Shown here: one piece after another, positions 1 through 8,555 of the stretch
Layout of the letters: each line of letters opens with the position of its first letter
Position numbering within the stretch: position 1 is the first letter of the stretch
Assembly (NCBI GenBank): GCA_035623255.1
Contig: DASPTU010000003.1
Span: 62,001-126,000 of the forward strand
Length of the DNA: 64,000 nt
From: JAFAGX01 sp035623255
GTDB taxonomy: Bacteria > Acidobacteriota > Terriglobia > Terriglobales > Acidobacteriaceae
Direction of reading: 5' to 3'
Translations under genes and position numbers: made by a program
Notes under the pieces: model-generated
Database searches by the model: none
Seen by the model: the letters and a program-made list of their open reading frames with translations, nothing else
What the model was told of the DNA's origin: nothing

Positions 1-324
1 GCAAGCATCATTCTTGTGGTGACGCGTCCCGAGGTTGCTCTAGGGGTTTTGTTTCTATTGGCCTTCCTTGCCTGCTATCTGACGGCGCTCTCCTGGGCCG
101 ACCTCACCTACGTGCTCCCTACAACCTCTGTCAGTTTTATTCTTTTGACGCTGGTCGCGAAGTTCATCCTTCATGAGAATGTGAGTCCGGCGCGGTGGGC
201 TGGAGTTCTGATGATTTCGATTGGGGTTGGATTTGTGACTCAAGGTCCGGCTCTCACCGTCCCGCGGCGAAGAGAACCCCATGATCGGGTGGCCGGGCCG
301 ATTTCGGCGAGGACAGAGTCATGA
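1..324 (+). CDS. EamA/SMR-like membrane transporter, half-size (5' partial)
   Basis: The reading frame is open from base 1, so the true start lies before the window; the first in-frame GTG is at 16. About 107 residues are visible, with at least three hydrophobic helices separated by short polar turns and a C-terminal Arg-rich cytoplasmic tail. The helix pattern, with an ILHENVS-like turn after the third helix, resembles half-size EamA/SMR proteins (ArnE/ArnF-like), which pair to form a transporter. It overlaps the next gene by 4 nt (ATGA), which suggests a co-translated pair. Substrate unknown. Both genes converge on the hopanoid operon, so a lipid-related role is possible but is only inference. 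Confidence 0.7.
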   Translation, partial: ASIILVVTRPEVALGVLFLLAFLACYLTALSWADLTYVLPTTSVSFILLTLVAKFILHENVSPARWAGVLMISIGVGFVTQGPALTVPRRREPHDRVAGPISARTES

Positions 325-701
325 ACCAGCTCTATCCGTGGGCGGCAGTGGTCTGCATCGTACTGACCTCAACAACCGGCGACGTGCTATTGTCACGCAC
401 CATGAAACAGGTGGGCGATGTGGGCGAACTGCGACGCCGCTCGGGATTGGCGCACGTGTTGGCGAAGATCCTGCGCAATCCGAATTTTGTGCTGGCAATT
501 ATGGCCATGGCGACCGCCTTTTATGCAATGCTGTTTGGGCTCTCCTGGGGCGACGTCAGCCTGGTGATTCCCGCATCCACTTCCCTCACCTTTGTCACCA
601 ACGCAGTAGCGGCCAAAATCTTTCTGCATGAGGCGGTGGATCATCGCCGCTGGGCGGCAGCGGTTTTGGTGGCAGGCGGAGTGATCCTTTTGGCGCTTTG
701 A
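321..701 (+). CDS. EamA/SMR-like membrane transporter, second half-size subunit
   Basis: 126 residues with four predicted membrane helices. The block WGDVSLVIPASTSLTF followed by KIFLHEAV mirrors the upstream partner (WADLTYVLPTTSVSF, KFILHENV), so the two genes are clearly paralogous halves. The start ATG overlaps the upstream stop (ATGA). Dual small subunits of this type (for example ArnE/ArnF) form heterodimeric flippases or exporters; here the substrate cannot be read from the sequence. It ends 2 nt before the 3' end of hpnE, which is on the opposite strand. Confidence 0.75.
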   Translation: MNQLYPWAAVVCIVLTSTTGDVLLSRTMKQVGDVGELRRRSGLAHVLAKILRNPNFVLAIMAMATAFYAMLFGLSWGDVSLVIPASTSLTFVTNAVAAKIFLHEAVDHRRWAAAVLVAGGVILLAL

Positions 702-703
702 AC

Positions 704-2143
704 TCACCCAAATAACTGCATAAACCCGCTGGCAGGCAGATCTGGAACGAGGAACTTTGCTTCTTTGCCGACGGCCTTGGTAACAGCTTCCGCGGCGAGA
801 TATCCGCTGCGCACAGCGCCTTCCATAGTGGCCGGCCACGCAGTGGCGATCCAGTCTCCCGCCAAAAGCACACGCGGCCATATCGTCACAGGACCCGGTC
901 GGTAAGTGTCGACGCCAGGACACGGAGAGAATGTGGCATTCACTTCCTTTATGACCGTTGATTTCAGCAGCTTGGCATCACCTGCCCGGGGAAAGAATTC
1001 GCCGAGTTCATTCAGGGCCAGCTGGGTGATTTCCGATTTCGACTTTTCGACGAGATTCTTGGATGAGCTCACCACCAGTTCGACATAACTACCGTTTGCG
1101 TTATTTGACGAGAATCCCGTAGCTGGGTTTTTTGCCGGCGAAGTCCCGGCCAGCAGCTTCGATTTGTGGAACATCCACTGAACAGTGCGATCAAGGAGCA
1201 CGGCATGGTCCAGGTCCGTAATCTGGCGGTCAAACCATAGGTGAATGCCGGTAATAGGAGAGGTTTCAAAGTGGCCGAGCTGTGCTCGAAGGGGGTCTGC
1301 GGCTGCGACTTGCGGCAACATTCGCGATAGCACGTCGAACGGAACCGCAAGAATTACAAAGTCAAAGCTGAGTTCCGCACCGCCGGTATAGAGCACGGCA
1401 AAGTCGGTCTCCGGCCGGAAGCAGTCTACCCCGGCCCGAAAACGAATCTCGCCCCCGTGCGCGTGAATGTAATCGCCGGCCGCGCTGTACAGGTCTGTCA
1501 GCGGCACGGTAGGCACACCCATGCGCCCAGCCGTTGCCGACTTTAAGAAAGATTCCCGAATCACCTGCGCGGCGTACGGCACAGACATGCGATCCAGATC
1601 TTCATTCAGCGCACTGACCAGGATCGTCTTCCAGAATCGTTCAATCGCCCGCTCCGTTTGATGGTGGTGGCGTAGCCAGGTCAGGAACGACTCGCCGTTA
1701 TCTCGGGGCGGTCCGGGCGTGAGCGCGGACATGGCGGATGCAATGGCAATCTTATCTCTCAACCCCAAGCACGAGGCGCGCAGAAAGGAAAATGAGTTGT
1801 GAAACGGAGCGGGCAGCACGGAGGATGCAATAGTTGACACTCGCCCGCCGGGCTCGAGAAACGTTAGCCGATCGTACCAGCGAATTTTTCCCTGGACGCC
1901 GAGCCGGTCATAAAACTGTACGAGGTTCGTGCAGCAGCCAAGCAGCACATGCTGGCAATTGTCGACGACCTCGGAGGTTCCCGGGTGTTCATAGGAAGAT
2001 GCACGCCCGCCCAAATAGGGCCGACGCTCGAAGAGAGTTACATGAAAGCCATAATCTGCCAGGGCGGAACCTGCCGCAAGGCCGGCCAGCCCGCCTCCGA
2101 CGACCGCAATGCGGGGAGATTTTCCGGAGACCGTACTCATCAC
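704..2143 (-). CDS. hpnE: hydroxysqualene dehydroxylase HpnE (FAD-dependent)
   Basis: 479 residues. The N-terminus carries a Rossmann FAD-binding motif, GGGLAGLAAGSALADYG, ending in the acidic FERR and the GGRASS second glycine-rich stretch typical of amine oxidase/phytoene desaturase-like flavoproteins. A C-terminal FAD motif, VLLAGDWIATAWPATMEGAV, closes the fold. Together with adjacent hpnC and hpnD this identifies the squalene-associated desaturase-like enzyme that reductively removes the hydroxyl of hydroxysqualene to give squalene. The start overlaps the hpnD stop by 4 nt. Last gene of the minus-strand hopanoid operon. Confidence 0.93.
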   Translation of the reverse strand: MMSTVSGKSPRIAVVGGGLAGLAAGSALADYGFHVTLFERRPYLGGRASSYEHPGTSEVVDNCQHVLLGCCTNLVQFYDRLGVQGKIRWYDRLTFLEPGGRVSTIASSVLPAPFHNSFSFLRASCLGLRDKIAIASAMSALTPGPPRDNGESFLTWLRHHHQTERAIERFWKTILVSALNEDLDRMSVPYAAQVIRESFLKSATAGRMGVPTVPLTDLYSAAGDYIHAHGGEIRFRAGVDCFRPETDFAVLYTGGAELSFDFVILAVPFDVLSRMLPQVAAADPLRAQLGHFETSPITGIHLWFDRQITDLDHAVLLDRTVQWMFHKSKLLAGTSPAKNPATGFSSNNANGSYVELVVSSSKNLVEKSKSEITQLALNELGEFFPRAGDAKLLKSTVIKEVNATFSPCPGVDTYRPGPVTIWPRVLLAGDWIATAWPATMEGAVRSGYLAAEAVTKAVGKEAKFLVPDLPASGFMQLFG

Positions 2144-3084
2144 AGGAGACGCTTCAGAAAGCCTTTAGCTAACACGGTCAGCTTTTCAGATCGGCTCAGG
2201 CTGATCTTGGAGGTGAACACATCGTACTGCCGGGCGGCGATTTTTTGCAGCAATCGTTCATAGATCGTGACCAACACCCAGAGTCCGGGCTGACTGTCTT
2301 CTTCGACGAGAGGAATTAACTCGTCTGCGGATCGGTAGAACTCTCGCGCACGGTCGGCTTGCAATTCGAGCAAAGGGCGCAGCCGTGCCGGATGGCGACC
2401 GGCCGCGAGGTCGGAATCCGAAATGCCGAACCTGGCCAAGTCCTCGGCTGGCAGATAGACGCGGCCCATAGCGGCGTCCTCTTTAACGTCGCGAATGATA
2501 TTCGTAAACTGAAAGGCTAAACCAACGTTTTCTGCCAGCGGCTCAGCCGCCTTATTCCGGTATCCGAAGATGCGGATGCAGACAAGCCCTACCACCGAAG
2601 CCACGCGATAACAGTAGAAACGAAGATCATCAAAGGTCCTGTAGCGCACCGTCAGGATCGGGGCAGCCGCTTCACCGAGGATTTCGTCTTCTTCGTCGAC
2701 GTCCATTTCCGTGCCAAACGCCAGTTGGTCGAGCAGTTCGAGCGGGATGTTGTATCGCCGCTGGGCATCGGTTAAGGCCAATAGCACCGGATCATCCGTC
2801 GGAAAACCAGCGGCAGCCCGATGCAAAGCGTCAAGCCATTCGGCAAGTTTCCGGCGGCGTTCGTGCACCGCCAGCACGTTATCGTCGGCGAGATCATCAC
2901 AGTGGCGCATGAAAGCATAGACGGCGCAGAGTGCCTGGCGCTTGGCTTGCGGCAGCACCAGAAAAGCATAGTAGAAATTCTTGGCGGCGGCGCGAGCAAT
3001 GCTCCGGCAAACCGAATACGCCACCGCTAATTGCGATTCCGTGGGAACGAAAGGTGATTGGGCTTGCTGCACGGCGGCGCTCAT
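2140..3084 (-). CDS. hpnD: presqualene diphosphate synthase HpnD
   Basis: 314 residues from the ATG at 3084, chosen because it forms an ATGA overlap with hpnC; a GTG five codons upstream (3099) is an alternative. It has the two Asp-rich Mg-diphosphate motifs of squalene/phytoene synthases: MRHCDDLADD near residues 60-68 and NIIRDVKEDAAMGRVYLP near residue 195. The family condenses two farnesyl diphosphates to presqualene diphosphate. Placed between hpnC and hpnE, it gives the three-enzyme HpnCDE route to squalene instead of a single eukaryote-like squalene synthase. Confidence 0.93.
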   Translation of the reverse strand: MSAAVQQAQSPFVPTESQLAVAYSVCRSIARAAAKNFYYAFLVLPQAKRQALCAVYAFMRHCDDLADDNVLAVHERRRKLAEWLDALHRAAAGFPTDDPVLLALTDAQRRYNIPLELLDQLAFGTEMDVDEEDEILGEAAAPILTVRYRTFDDLRFYCYRVASVVGLVCIRIFGYRNKAAEPLAENVGLAFQFTNIIRDVKEDAAMGRVYLPAEDLARFGISDSDLAAGRHPARLRPLLELQADRAREFYRSADELIPLVEEDSQPGLWVLVTIYERLLQKIAARQYDVFTSKISLSRSEKLTVLAKGFLKRLL

Positions 3085-4031
3085 ATCAGCTTTCCCCACG
3101 CTGCACGTGCCACCAGCGCCAGTTTTCGCGGCTTCGAAATGACCGGCCTGCGGCCTAAAACCTGGTAATGCTGGCGCTCGATAGCGTTGAGGATCTCCTG
3201 ACCACCGCGGCTGAAAAGCTCGATATCAATTGCAAGCGCGCGATCGACTTTCTCCCCTAAAGGCAACCCACGGTTGAACCAAGCGCGGGCGCGCTCCACT
3301 TCAAACCGCATCATCTCGCAAAACGCTGGAGTATTTTGCTGAGAGGCGATATCGGCTTCGGCAACGCCGAATTTCTGCAAATCCTCTAGCGGGAGATAAA
3401 TGCGCCCTTTCGCGTAATCCACGCTGACATCCTGCCAGAAATTTGCCAATTGAAGGGCGGTGCACGTGAAATCAGAAAGGGCTTGGCGTTCGGGATCCCT
3501 GTAGCCGCACAGATAAAGCACCAGACGCCCCACGGGGTTGGCAGAGAAACGGCAATAGCCCAGTAGATCTTCAAAGGTCGGATAACGGGTTACCGTCTGG
3601 TCCTGGCGGAAAGCGATTAGCAGGTCGGAGAAGGTTTGCGGGGGAATGTCAAATTTGCGGACGGTTTCAGCCAGGGCCACAAACACCGGATGACGAGGCT
3701 TGGCCGAGTAGCAGGCCTGCAGTTCCGCTTCCCATTGGTCAAGCAACCGCAAAGCTGCCGATGGGTCGCCAAGTTCATCTCCGAGGTCATCGGAAATCCG
3801 GCAATAAGCATAAACGTTGTAGAAGTGCTGGCGTAAAGGCTGCGGCAGGAACCACGTGGCTACCGAGAAATTTTCGTAGTGGCTACGAGCCAGCTCGCGG
3901 CAATATTCTTGCGCCTCCCCTAAGGGTGGCGCGACCTCCGGAATGGCATACTCGGACGGAAGCTGGCCCCAATCAGGCAAAGAAGCGGCGGAAACGATGC
4001 TCCGGGAGTCGTTGCTGGCGATGGAGGACAT
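3081..4031 (-). CDS. hpnC: hydroxysqualene synthase HpnC
   Basis: 316 residues, a squalene/phytoene synthase-fold protein paralogous to the downstream HpnD. First Asp-rich motif is AYCRISDDLGDE (Asp 81/82/85) and the second is NFWQDVSVDYAKGRIYLP near residue 196. HpnC converts presqualene diphosphate to hydroxysqualene. The order hpnC-hpnD-hpnE with 4-nt overlaps fixes the assignment between the two paralogues. It begins 27 nt after the upstream dehydrogenase gene. Cytoplasmic or peripheral on the membrane. Confidence 0.92.
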   Translation of the reverse strand: MSSIASNDSRSIVSAASLPDWGQLPSEYAIPEVAPPLGEAQEYCRELARSHYENFSVATWFLPQPLRQHFYNVYAYCRISDDLGDELGDPSAALRLLDQWEAELQACYSAKPRHPVFVALAETVRKFDIPPQTFSDLLIAFRQDQTVTRYPTFEDLLGYCRFSANPVGRLVLYLCGYRDPERQALSDFTCTALQLANFWQDVSVDYAKGRIYLPLEDLQKFGVAEADIASQQNTPAFCEMMRFEVERARAWFNRGLPLGEKVDRALAIDIELFSRGGQEILNAIERQHYQVLGRRPVISKPRKLALVARAAWGKLI

Positions 4032-4058
4032 AGTCAGTTTCGTCTCCCAGAAGGCAAG

Positions 4059-5108
4059 CTAGTGCCCGGGAATGATTGCAGTCTTGATATCGCCGTTGCG
4101 GTTCAGCATGTGACGGAGAACGTGTTGTAATCGCGACAGCGGCGCTTCGCCAGTGATGTAATCGTCGGAACGGATTTTCTTCTCGGCGATGAGAGCAAAT
4201 GCTTTGCGCACAGTTTCCGGTGTGTGATGGAAGGTGGCCTTCAGAGTGATTTCCGAATAATGCAAGCGGCCCGTGTCCAGCGCTACTTTTGTGCCGGTTG
4301 CGCAGCCGCCGAAGAAGTTCACTGTGCCGCCTTTGCGCACCATGTCGATGGCCCACTCCCATGCTTCCGGGCGGCCAACCGCTTCGATGACGACATCGCC
4401 GCCACGCTTTTCAGGGGAGAGTAAGCGGACCGCTTCGACCGGATCGTTCACTTTTGTGATCTGAACGACCTCATGCGCCCCCATATGCTTCGCGGCCTGG
4501 ACTTGAGAATCCCGCTTTACGACGGAAATCACTTTGCAGCCAACCGCGTTGGCAACCTGCACGAACATGAGTCCGATGGGGCCTCCGCCGATGATAGCGA
4601 CGGTGTCGCCGATTTCGACTCCGGTTTCGTGTAAGCCGCGAAGTACGCATGCCAGAGGCTCGACCATGGCGGCCTCTTCAAAGCTCACGTCTGGCGGCAT
4701 GGCGAGCATGTTGCTTTCGACGATTCGCCGCGGAATGCGGATGTATTCCGCGTACGCCCCGTTGTTAAACAGCAGGTCTTCGCACAGATTTTCCTGATGC
4801 CGCGAACAATAAAAGCACATCTGGCAAGGAGCGGAATTCAGTGCCACGACTCTCATGCCGCGTTTGAATCCGCGCACCCCGGGGCCGACTTCTTCAATCA
4901 CACCGGCGAGCTCGTGCCCAAACAGGGCTGGCGGAACAATCATGCGCGCGTGGTAGCCGCGCTGGTAGACCTTGAGATCGGTGCCGCAGGTCAAGGCGAC
5001 CTGTACCTTTACCAAAACTTCGCCATCCCCAACGCGAGGGATGGGGACCTTTTCAATCTTTACGTCCTCTTTCCCATAGAGGACGGCTGCTGTCATCTTG
5101 CCGTTCAC
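4059..5108 (-). CDS. zinc-dependent MDR dehydrogenase (hopanoid operon)
   Basis: 349 residues, medium-chain alcohol/polyol dehydrogenase fold. Visible signatures are the catalytic-zinc region TCGTDLKVY and GHELAGVIEEVG, the structural-zinc cysteines in CQMCFYCSRHQENLC, and the NAD(P) Rossmann loop IIGGGPIGLMFVQVANAVG. It overlaps the upstream dehydrogenase gene by one base (TAATG), so both are translated together. The two are relatives but diverged. Neither is part of the standard hpn set; their embedding in the operon suggests a redox step on a hopanoid head group or an isoprenoid alcohol, which is inference. Substrate unknown. Confidence 0.85.
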   Translation of the reverse strand: MNGKMTAAVLYGKEDVKIEKVPIPRVGDGEVLVKVQVALTCGTDLKVYQRGYHARMIVPPALFGHELAGVIEEVGPGVRGFKRGMRVVALNSAPCQMCFYCSRHQENLCEDLLFNNGAYAEYIRIPRRIVESNMLAMPPDVSFEEAAMVEPLACVLRGLHETGVEIGDTVAIIGGGPIGLMFVQVANAVGCKVISVVKRDSQVQAAKHMGAHEVVQITKVNDPVEAVRLLSPEKRGGDVVIEAVGRPEAWEWAIDMVRKGGTVNFFGGCATGTKVALDTGRLHYSEITLKATFHHTPETVRKAFALIAEKKIRSDDYITGEAPLSRLQHVLRHMLNRNGDIKTAIIPGH

Positions 5109-6229
5109 TAACTATTTCCTCCCCAGCCACTGCCAGGCTGGATGACAATCTTCATGGAATCTGGTTGCGGATGGGCCGCGAACTGCAAAGCTTCAACGCT
5201 TTTGGATAGGGGAAAACGGTGGCTAATCAGTTGTTCCAAGTCCATCTCGCGGTTCATGACAAACTTCACTGAATCATCCTGCAGCTCGACCGAGGCACTA
5301 TAGGAGCCCAACAGGGTCTTTTCATCTACGCAAACCGCCGCCGGATCAATGGTTGCTTCACCGCGCGCGGTCTGCGCAAACAACAATACGCGCCCTCCGG
5401 GACGAACTGCATCCATCGCCGTGCGGATCAGTGCATTGCCCCCTACCGCAACAATGGCCGCGTCGGCGCCACGTCCCTCAGACTGCTCCCGCACCATTTT
5501 GATGCTGTCGGTGCGCGAAGCATCGATTCCGGAATGTAATCCGAATGTTGTTGATATTTTAAGCCTTTGTGGATGCAAATCGGAAGTGATAACCCGTGCG
5601 CCCGCCCGTTGTGCCAATACGCTCAATATGATACCGATGGGCCCCTGTCCGATGACAAACACGGTTTCCTGTTGGGTAAGGCGCAAATTCTGGATGCCCT
5701 TCATACAGGTATTTACCGGCTCGACAAAACACGCCTGCTCGAAAGAGACCCCATCCGGGATGCGGATCGTTCCCCGGTCTACGATCCAACTCATGACCCG
5801 AACGTACTCAGCAAAGCCTCCACCGGCGGGCTCGAAACCAGCGGTGCAACCGACCTTCTTGTAGGTCTCACATTGGGCAAATGTTTTGTGGGCGCAATAG
5901 AAGCAGTTGCCGCAGGGAACATGATGAAAGACCACGACGCGGTCGCCGGAAGCAAAGCCGCGTACCTCCGATCCGACCGCAGCCACTACTCCGGAGGTCT
6001 CATGGCCAAAAATCCGGGGCGGTGCGTGCGAACCAGTGGCTATTTTCTTCAGATCAGTGCCACAGATTCCACAGGTGTGAACGCGGAGAAGCAACTCGCC
6101 GGGGCCAATTTGCGGAACAGGGACAGTTTCGATGCGAACATCGCCGATGCCCCGGTAGACGGCGGCGTTCATTGTTGCGGGAATTGACTTTCCCACTTCA
6201 GAAACCTGGAATTGGTCGGCAACTGCCAT
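5108..6229 (-). CDS. zinc-dependent MDR dehydrogenase, second copy (hopanoid operon)
   Basis: 373 residues, with an N-terminal extension of about 20 residues compared with its downstream neighbour. The zinc and cofactor motifs are intact: CGICGTDLKKI, GHETSGVVAAVG, structural Cys quartet in CGNCFYCAHKTFAQC, and VIGQGPIGIILSVLAQRAG. The gene starts 5 nt after hpnG ends and ends on the start codon of the next dehydrogenase, so it is firmly within the operon. The two enzymes could be sequential oxidases or subunits of a hetero-oligomer. No substrate can be assigned from sequence. Confidence 0.85.
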   Translation of the reverse strand: MAVADQFQVSEVGKSIPATMNAAVYRGIGDVRIETVPVPQIGPGELLLRVHTCGICGTDLKKIATGSHAPPRIFGHETSGVVAAVGSEVRGFASGDRVVVFHHVPCGNCFYCAHKTFAQCETYKKVGCTAGFEPAGGGFAEYVRVMSWIVDRGTIRIPDGVSFEQACFVEPVNTCMKGIQNLRLTQQETVFVIGQGPIGIILSVLAQRAGARVITSDLHPQRLKISTTFGLHSGIDASRTDSIKMVREQSEGRGADAAIVAVGGNALIRTAMDAVRPGGRVLLFAQTARGEATIDPAAVCVDEKTLLGSYSASVELQDDSVKFVMNREMDLEQLISHRFPLSKSVEALQFAAHPQPDSMKIVIQPGSGWGGNS

Positions 6230-6234
6230 GTTTG

Positions 6235-6993
6235 TTATCTCGTCAAGACCTTCTCGGAAACCTGCGCCTGAGAGGCTTCCGCCAGCGCAACACTAAGCTT
6301 GCCCGCTGCTACGGAAGAATCGCTGGCCAGCTTCTGCACTCTGGCCCATAGCCATGGGCGAACCGCAATGTGCGCGAGAAATTTGAGCGTATGAAATTTG
6401 CCGTCGCTACTCGCAAAACGTGTAAGCGGCGGCAGCGACGAAGCACTCGAATCGGAGATGACCTTGCACGCCAGGAATCTCACTCCGTGAACCTCGGCGC
6501 TCCGGGCGACGGCGGCGGCTTCCATGTCCACTGCGTGCGCCCCGTATGCACGACGTAGCTTGGCCTTCTGTTCCACGTCCGCAACTTCCGAAAAACTGAT
6601 CAGCACACCATTCCCGCTGCCCCAATCTATATGGCTGCCGTCACGAGCATCAATCACCTGCCGGGCAGTAAAAGTTTGTCCGACTTCGAAAGTGGGATCC
6701 AAAGCGCCTGCAAAACCAGCAGAAATCACGAGCGCGGGGTCATACAAGGCGATAACGGCCTCAGCTGCACGCCGCGCGGGCTCCCCGCCGATACCCCCAC
6801 ACACCACCACGACGTCGCCTTTCTCGAAGAACTTGAGGCTGCGGCCGTCGTACTCTTTCCGGATCGAATGCCAGTTTTTAACCAGCGGCCAAACTTCGCG
6901 TTCGAGAGCGGCCACGATTGCGATTTTGCAGAATTCAGACAACGGTTCGAGCTCGCTTGTCACTGCGGCATGCCGTGACGATGCGGAATCCAT
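6235..6993 (-). CDS. hpnG: hopanoid-associated nucleosidase/phosphorylase HpnG
   Basis: 252 residues of the purine nucleoside phosphorylase/MTA-SAH nucleosidase fold. Early motif IAIVAALEREVWPL, the glycine-rich VVVCGGIGGEPARRAAEA, VISAGFAGALDP, and the substrate-ribose glutamate in AVDMEAAAVARSA are all present; VISDSSASSLPP occupies the catalytic-Asp region. In hopanoid clusters this protein removes adenine from adenosylhopane, the product of HpnH, giving a ribosyl or phosphoribosyl hopane. Located between hpnA and the dehydrogenase pair, which supports HpnG over a general SAH nucleosidase. True MTA phosphorylase is encoded separately at 34664. Confidence 0.86.
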   Translation of the reverse strand: MDSASSRHAAVTSELEPLSEFCKIAIVAALEREVWPLVKNWHSIRKEYDGRSLKFFEKGDVVVVCGGIGGEPARRAAEAVIALYDPALVISAGFAGALDPTFEVGQTFTARQVIDARDGSHIDWGSGNGVLISFSEVADVEQKAKLRRAYGAHAVDMEAAAVARSAEVHGVRFLACKVISDSSASSLPPLTRFASSDGKFHTLKFLAHIAVRPWLWARVQKLASDSSVAAGKLSVALAEASQAQVSEKVLTR

Positions 6994-7047
6994 GTTTCAG
7001 TTGCACGTCGCTGGCTGTGCCCGGGAGGACAACAAAGAGAAACATCG

Positions 7048-8034
7048 CTAAACGTAACCATTCTCACGGAACCAATCAACCGCACGATGCAGCGCATTGT
7101 CAACCGCTACGGGCTTCCAGTCCAGCTCTCGCTCGGCTTTGGCCGATGAAACGAACATCTTCTTGCGACCCATGCGCACGGCATCGATGGTGGCACGCGG
7201 CTCGCGCCCGAGGATTCGTCCGGTCACCACTTCATCCACGACACCGGTTGCTAGCGCCATGGCGTATGGCACTCTTACTTTCGGCGAAGGCAGGCCGGTA
7301 ATTGCAGCCAGCTTGTCCAGAATCTGCTTTAATGTCAGATTCTCACCCCCCAAAATGTAGCGCTCCCCGCTCCTCCCCTTCTCGAAAGCCGCTACATGCC
7401 CGCTCGCGCATTCACGAACGTCGACTAAATTCAGCCCAGTATCGACGTACGCCGGAAATTTCTTTTTCAAAAAATCCAAAACAATGCGGCCCGTCGGCGT
7501 AGGTTTGATATCGCGCTCGCCAACCGGAGTCGTGGGATTCACCACCACCACGTTCATTCCACTACGTCCCGCTTCCAGAGCCACCTGCTCAGCCATGAAC
7601 TTCGAACGTTTATAAGGACCAATCATGTTATCGAGCGACACGGGCGAGGTCTCATCCGCGGGGTGACCGTTGGAAGTAAAGCCCATGGTCGCCACCGTCG
7701 ACGTGTACACGACACGCGGCACGCCATTTTTCTTTGCGGCAGCCAGAATCGCCCGTGTACCCTCTACGTTCGAACCGTACATCTGCTCAGGATCGCGCAC
7801 CCAAAGCCGATAATCGGCGGCGATGTGAAACACCGTATCGCACCCTGACAAACTCTTTTCAAACGACGCCGGGTCACGCAGATCGCCCACAACCCGGTCC
7901 GCTTTCAGTTCCTGAATATTCCGGGTGTCGCTGGTTGGCCGAACCAGCAACCTGAGGTCGGCACCTTCTTCAGCTAGAACGCGGGCCACGTGGCTACCCA
8001 CGAAACCTGTAGCGCCGGTAACAAAAGCAAGCAT
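7048..8034 (-). CDS. hpnA: hopanoid-associated sugar epimerase HpnA (extended SDR)
   Basis: 328 residues. Extended short-chain dehydrogenase/reductase with the NAD-binding TGATGFVGSHVARVL at the N-terminus and the YxxxK catalytic pair in GPYKRSKFMAE. The C-terminal half carries the substrate domain with YILGGENLTLKQIL. HpnA family members sit beside hpnH and hpnG and are thought to act on the sugar-derived side chain; the exact reaction is not settled. The ATG is embedded in a palindromic repeat (8035-8106), leaving no visible Shine-Dalgarno site, so translation initiation may be unusual. Confidence 0.88.
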   Translation of the reverse strand: MLAFVTGATGFVGSHVARVLAEEGADLRLLVRPTSDTRNIQELKADRVVGDLRDPASFEKSLSGCDTVFHIAADYRLWVRDPEQMYGSNVEGTRAILAAAKKNGVPRVVYTSTVATMGFTSNGHPADETSPVSLDNMIGPYKRSKFMAEQVALEAGRSGMNVVVVNPTTPVGERDIKPTPTGRIVLDFLKKKFPAYVDTGLNLVDVRECASGHVAAFEKGRSGERYILGGENLTLKQILDKLAAITGLPSPKVRVPYAMALATGVVDEVVTGRILGREPRATIDAVRMGRKKMFVSSAKAERELDWKPVAVDNALHRAVDWFRENGYV

Positions 8035-8106
8035 TTAGCAATTAGCAGTTCGCCGCTGGCCATTCAAGATGGTATCTGACCGACTAAAAGCCAATTGCTA
8101 ATTGCC
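8035..8106. repeat. AATTAGC-type extragenic palindrome
   Basis: Inverted repeat with GCAATTAGCA at 8038-8047 and its complement within CCAATTGCTAATTGCC at 8091-8106, about 45 nt apart. It abuts the hpnA start codon. The arms are built from short repeated units, as in dispersed extragenic palindromes. A related but simpler tandem (TTGCAAATTGCAAATT) occurs near 35550 upstream of mtnP. Whether this is a genome-wide family cannot be told from one window. Confidence 0.5.
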
Positions 8107-8114
8107 AAGTGCTG

Positions 8115-8555
8115 CTATTCCAACTTCTCTGGCTGCAGCGAAATATTTCTTTCCCCAGCAGCTTTCTTTTCCCAGTACTGGCGGACCCAGGATTCCCAAC
8201 TTTTGCCGGCAGCCATGTCCCGCCCGCTAAACGCTAGCGCGGCAATATCCGCGTATGCGACGGATGCCTTCGCACTGCCATTCTTCGGCAAAATGCGCAC
8301 ATACGAATCCGCCAGCGTCGGTCCGTTTCGGCGATCAAAAACGTAGCCTTCGATTTTGCTCCCGTCTTTTCGCGTGATCAGCACGTCTCCACGATAACCG
8401 AATGCCTGCTCGAGTGCGGCGCACAATTCCTCTGGGGTAGCCAGCTCGGGGACCCAGCCTTCCAGCTTTTCGCGCTCGGTTCCCGGCGCAACCTCGAGTG
8501 TATCGGGATCTGCGGGAGTCGCTGAACCTGTCCGGCCTGCTTCCCTGCCGCTCAA
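8115..8555 (-). CDS. conserved-looking small protein of unknown function in the hopanoid operon
   Basis: 146 residues, no signal peptide or membrane helix. It starts by a 4-nt overlap after hpnH, so it is co-translated with it. The middle (residues about 50-110) looks like a small beta-barrel: GYRGDVLITRKDGSKIEGYV, then a strand with DSYVRILPKNG and SVAYADIAALAFSGRD, a pattern seen in SH3/Lsm-like or PRC-like folds. The tail is Trp/Lys-rich (SWESWVRQYWEKK). I do not recognise a family. The tight coupling to hpnH suggests a role in the adenosylhopane step or a regulatory role. Confidence 0.7.
   Translation of the reverse strand: MSGREAGRTGSATPADPDTLEVAPGTEREKLEGWVPELATPEELCAALEQAFGYRGDVLITRKDGSKIEGYVFDRRNGPTLADSYVRILPKNGSAKASVAYADIAALAFSGRDMAAGKSWESWVRQYWEKKAAGERNISLQPEKLE

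Noticed and set aside
393..923. 176-residue minus-strand frame across the second transporter gene and the hpnE end
   Set aside because: It overlaps two well-supported genes and is Cys/Arg/His-rich without any domain pattern, typical of a shadow frame in GC-rich DNA.
5567..6187. 206-residue plus-strand frame opposite the second zinc dehydrogenase
   Set aside because: Fully antisense to a gene with complete zinc and Rossmann motifs; no motif of its own.
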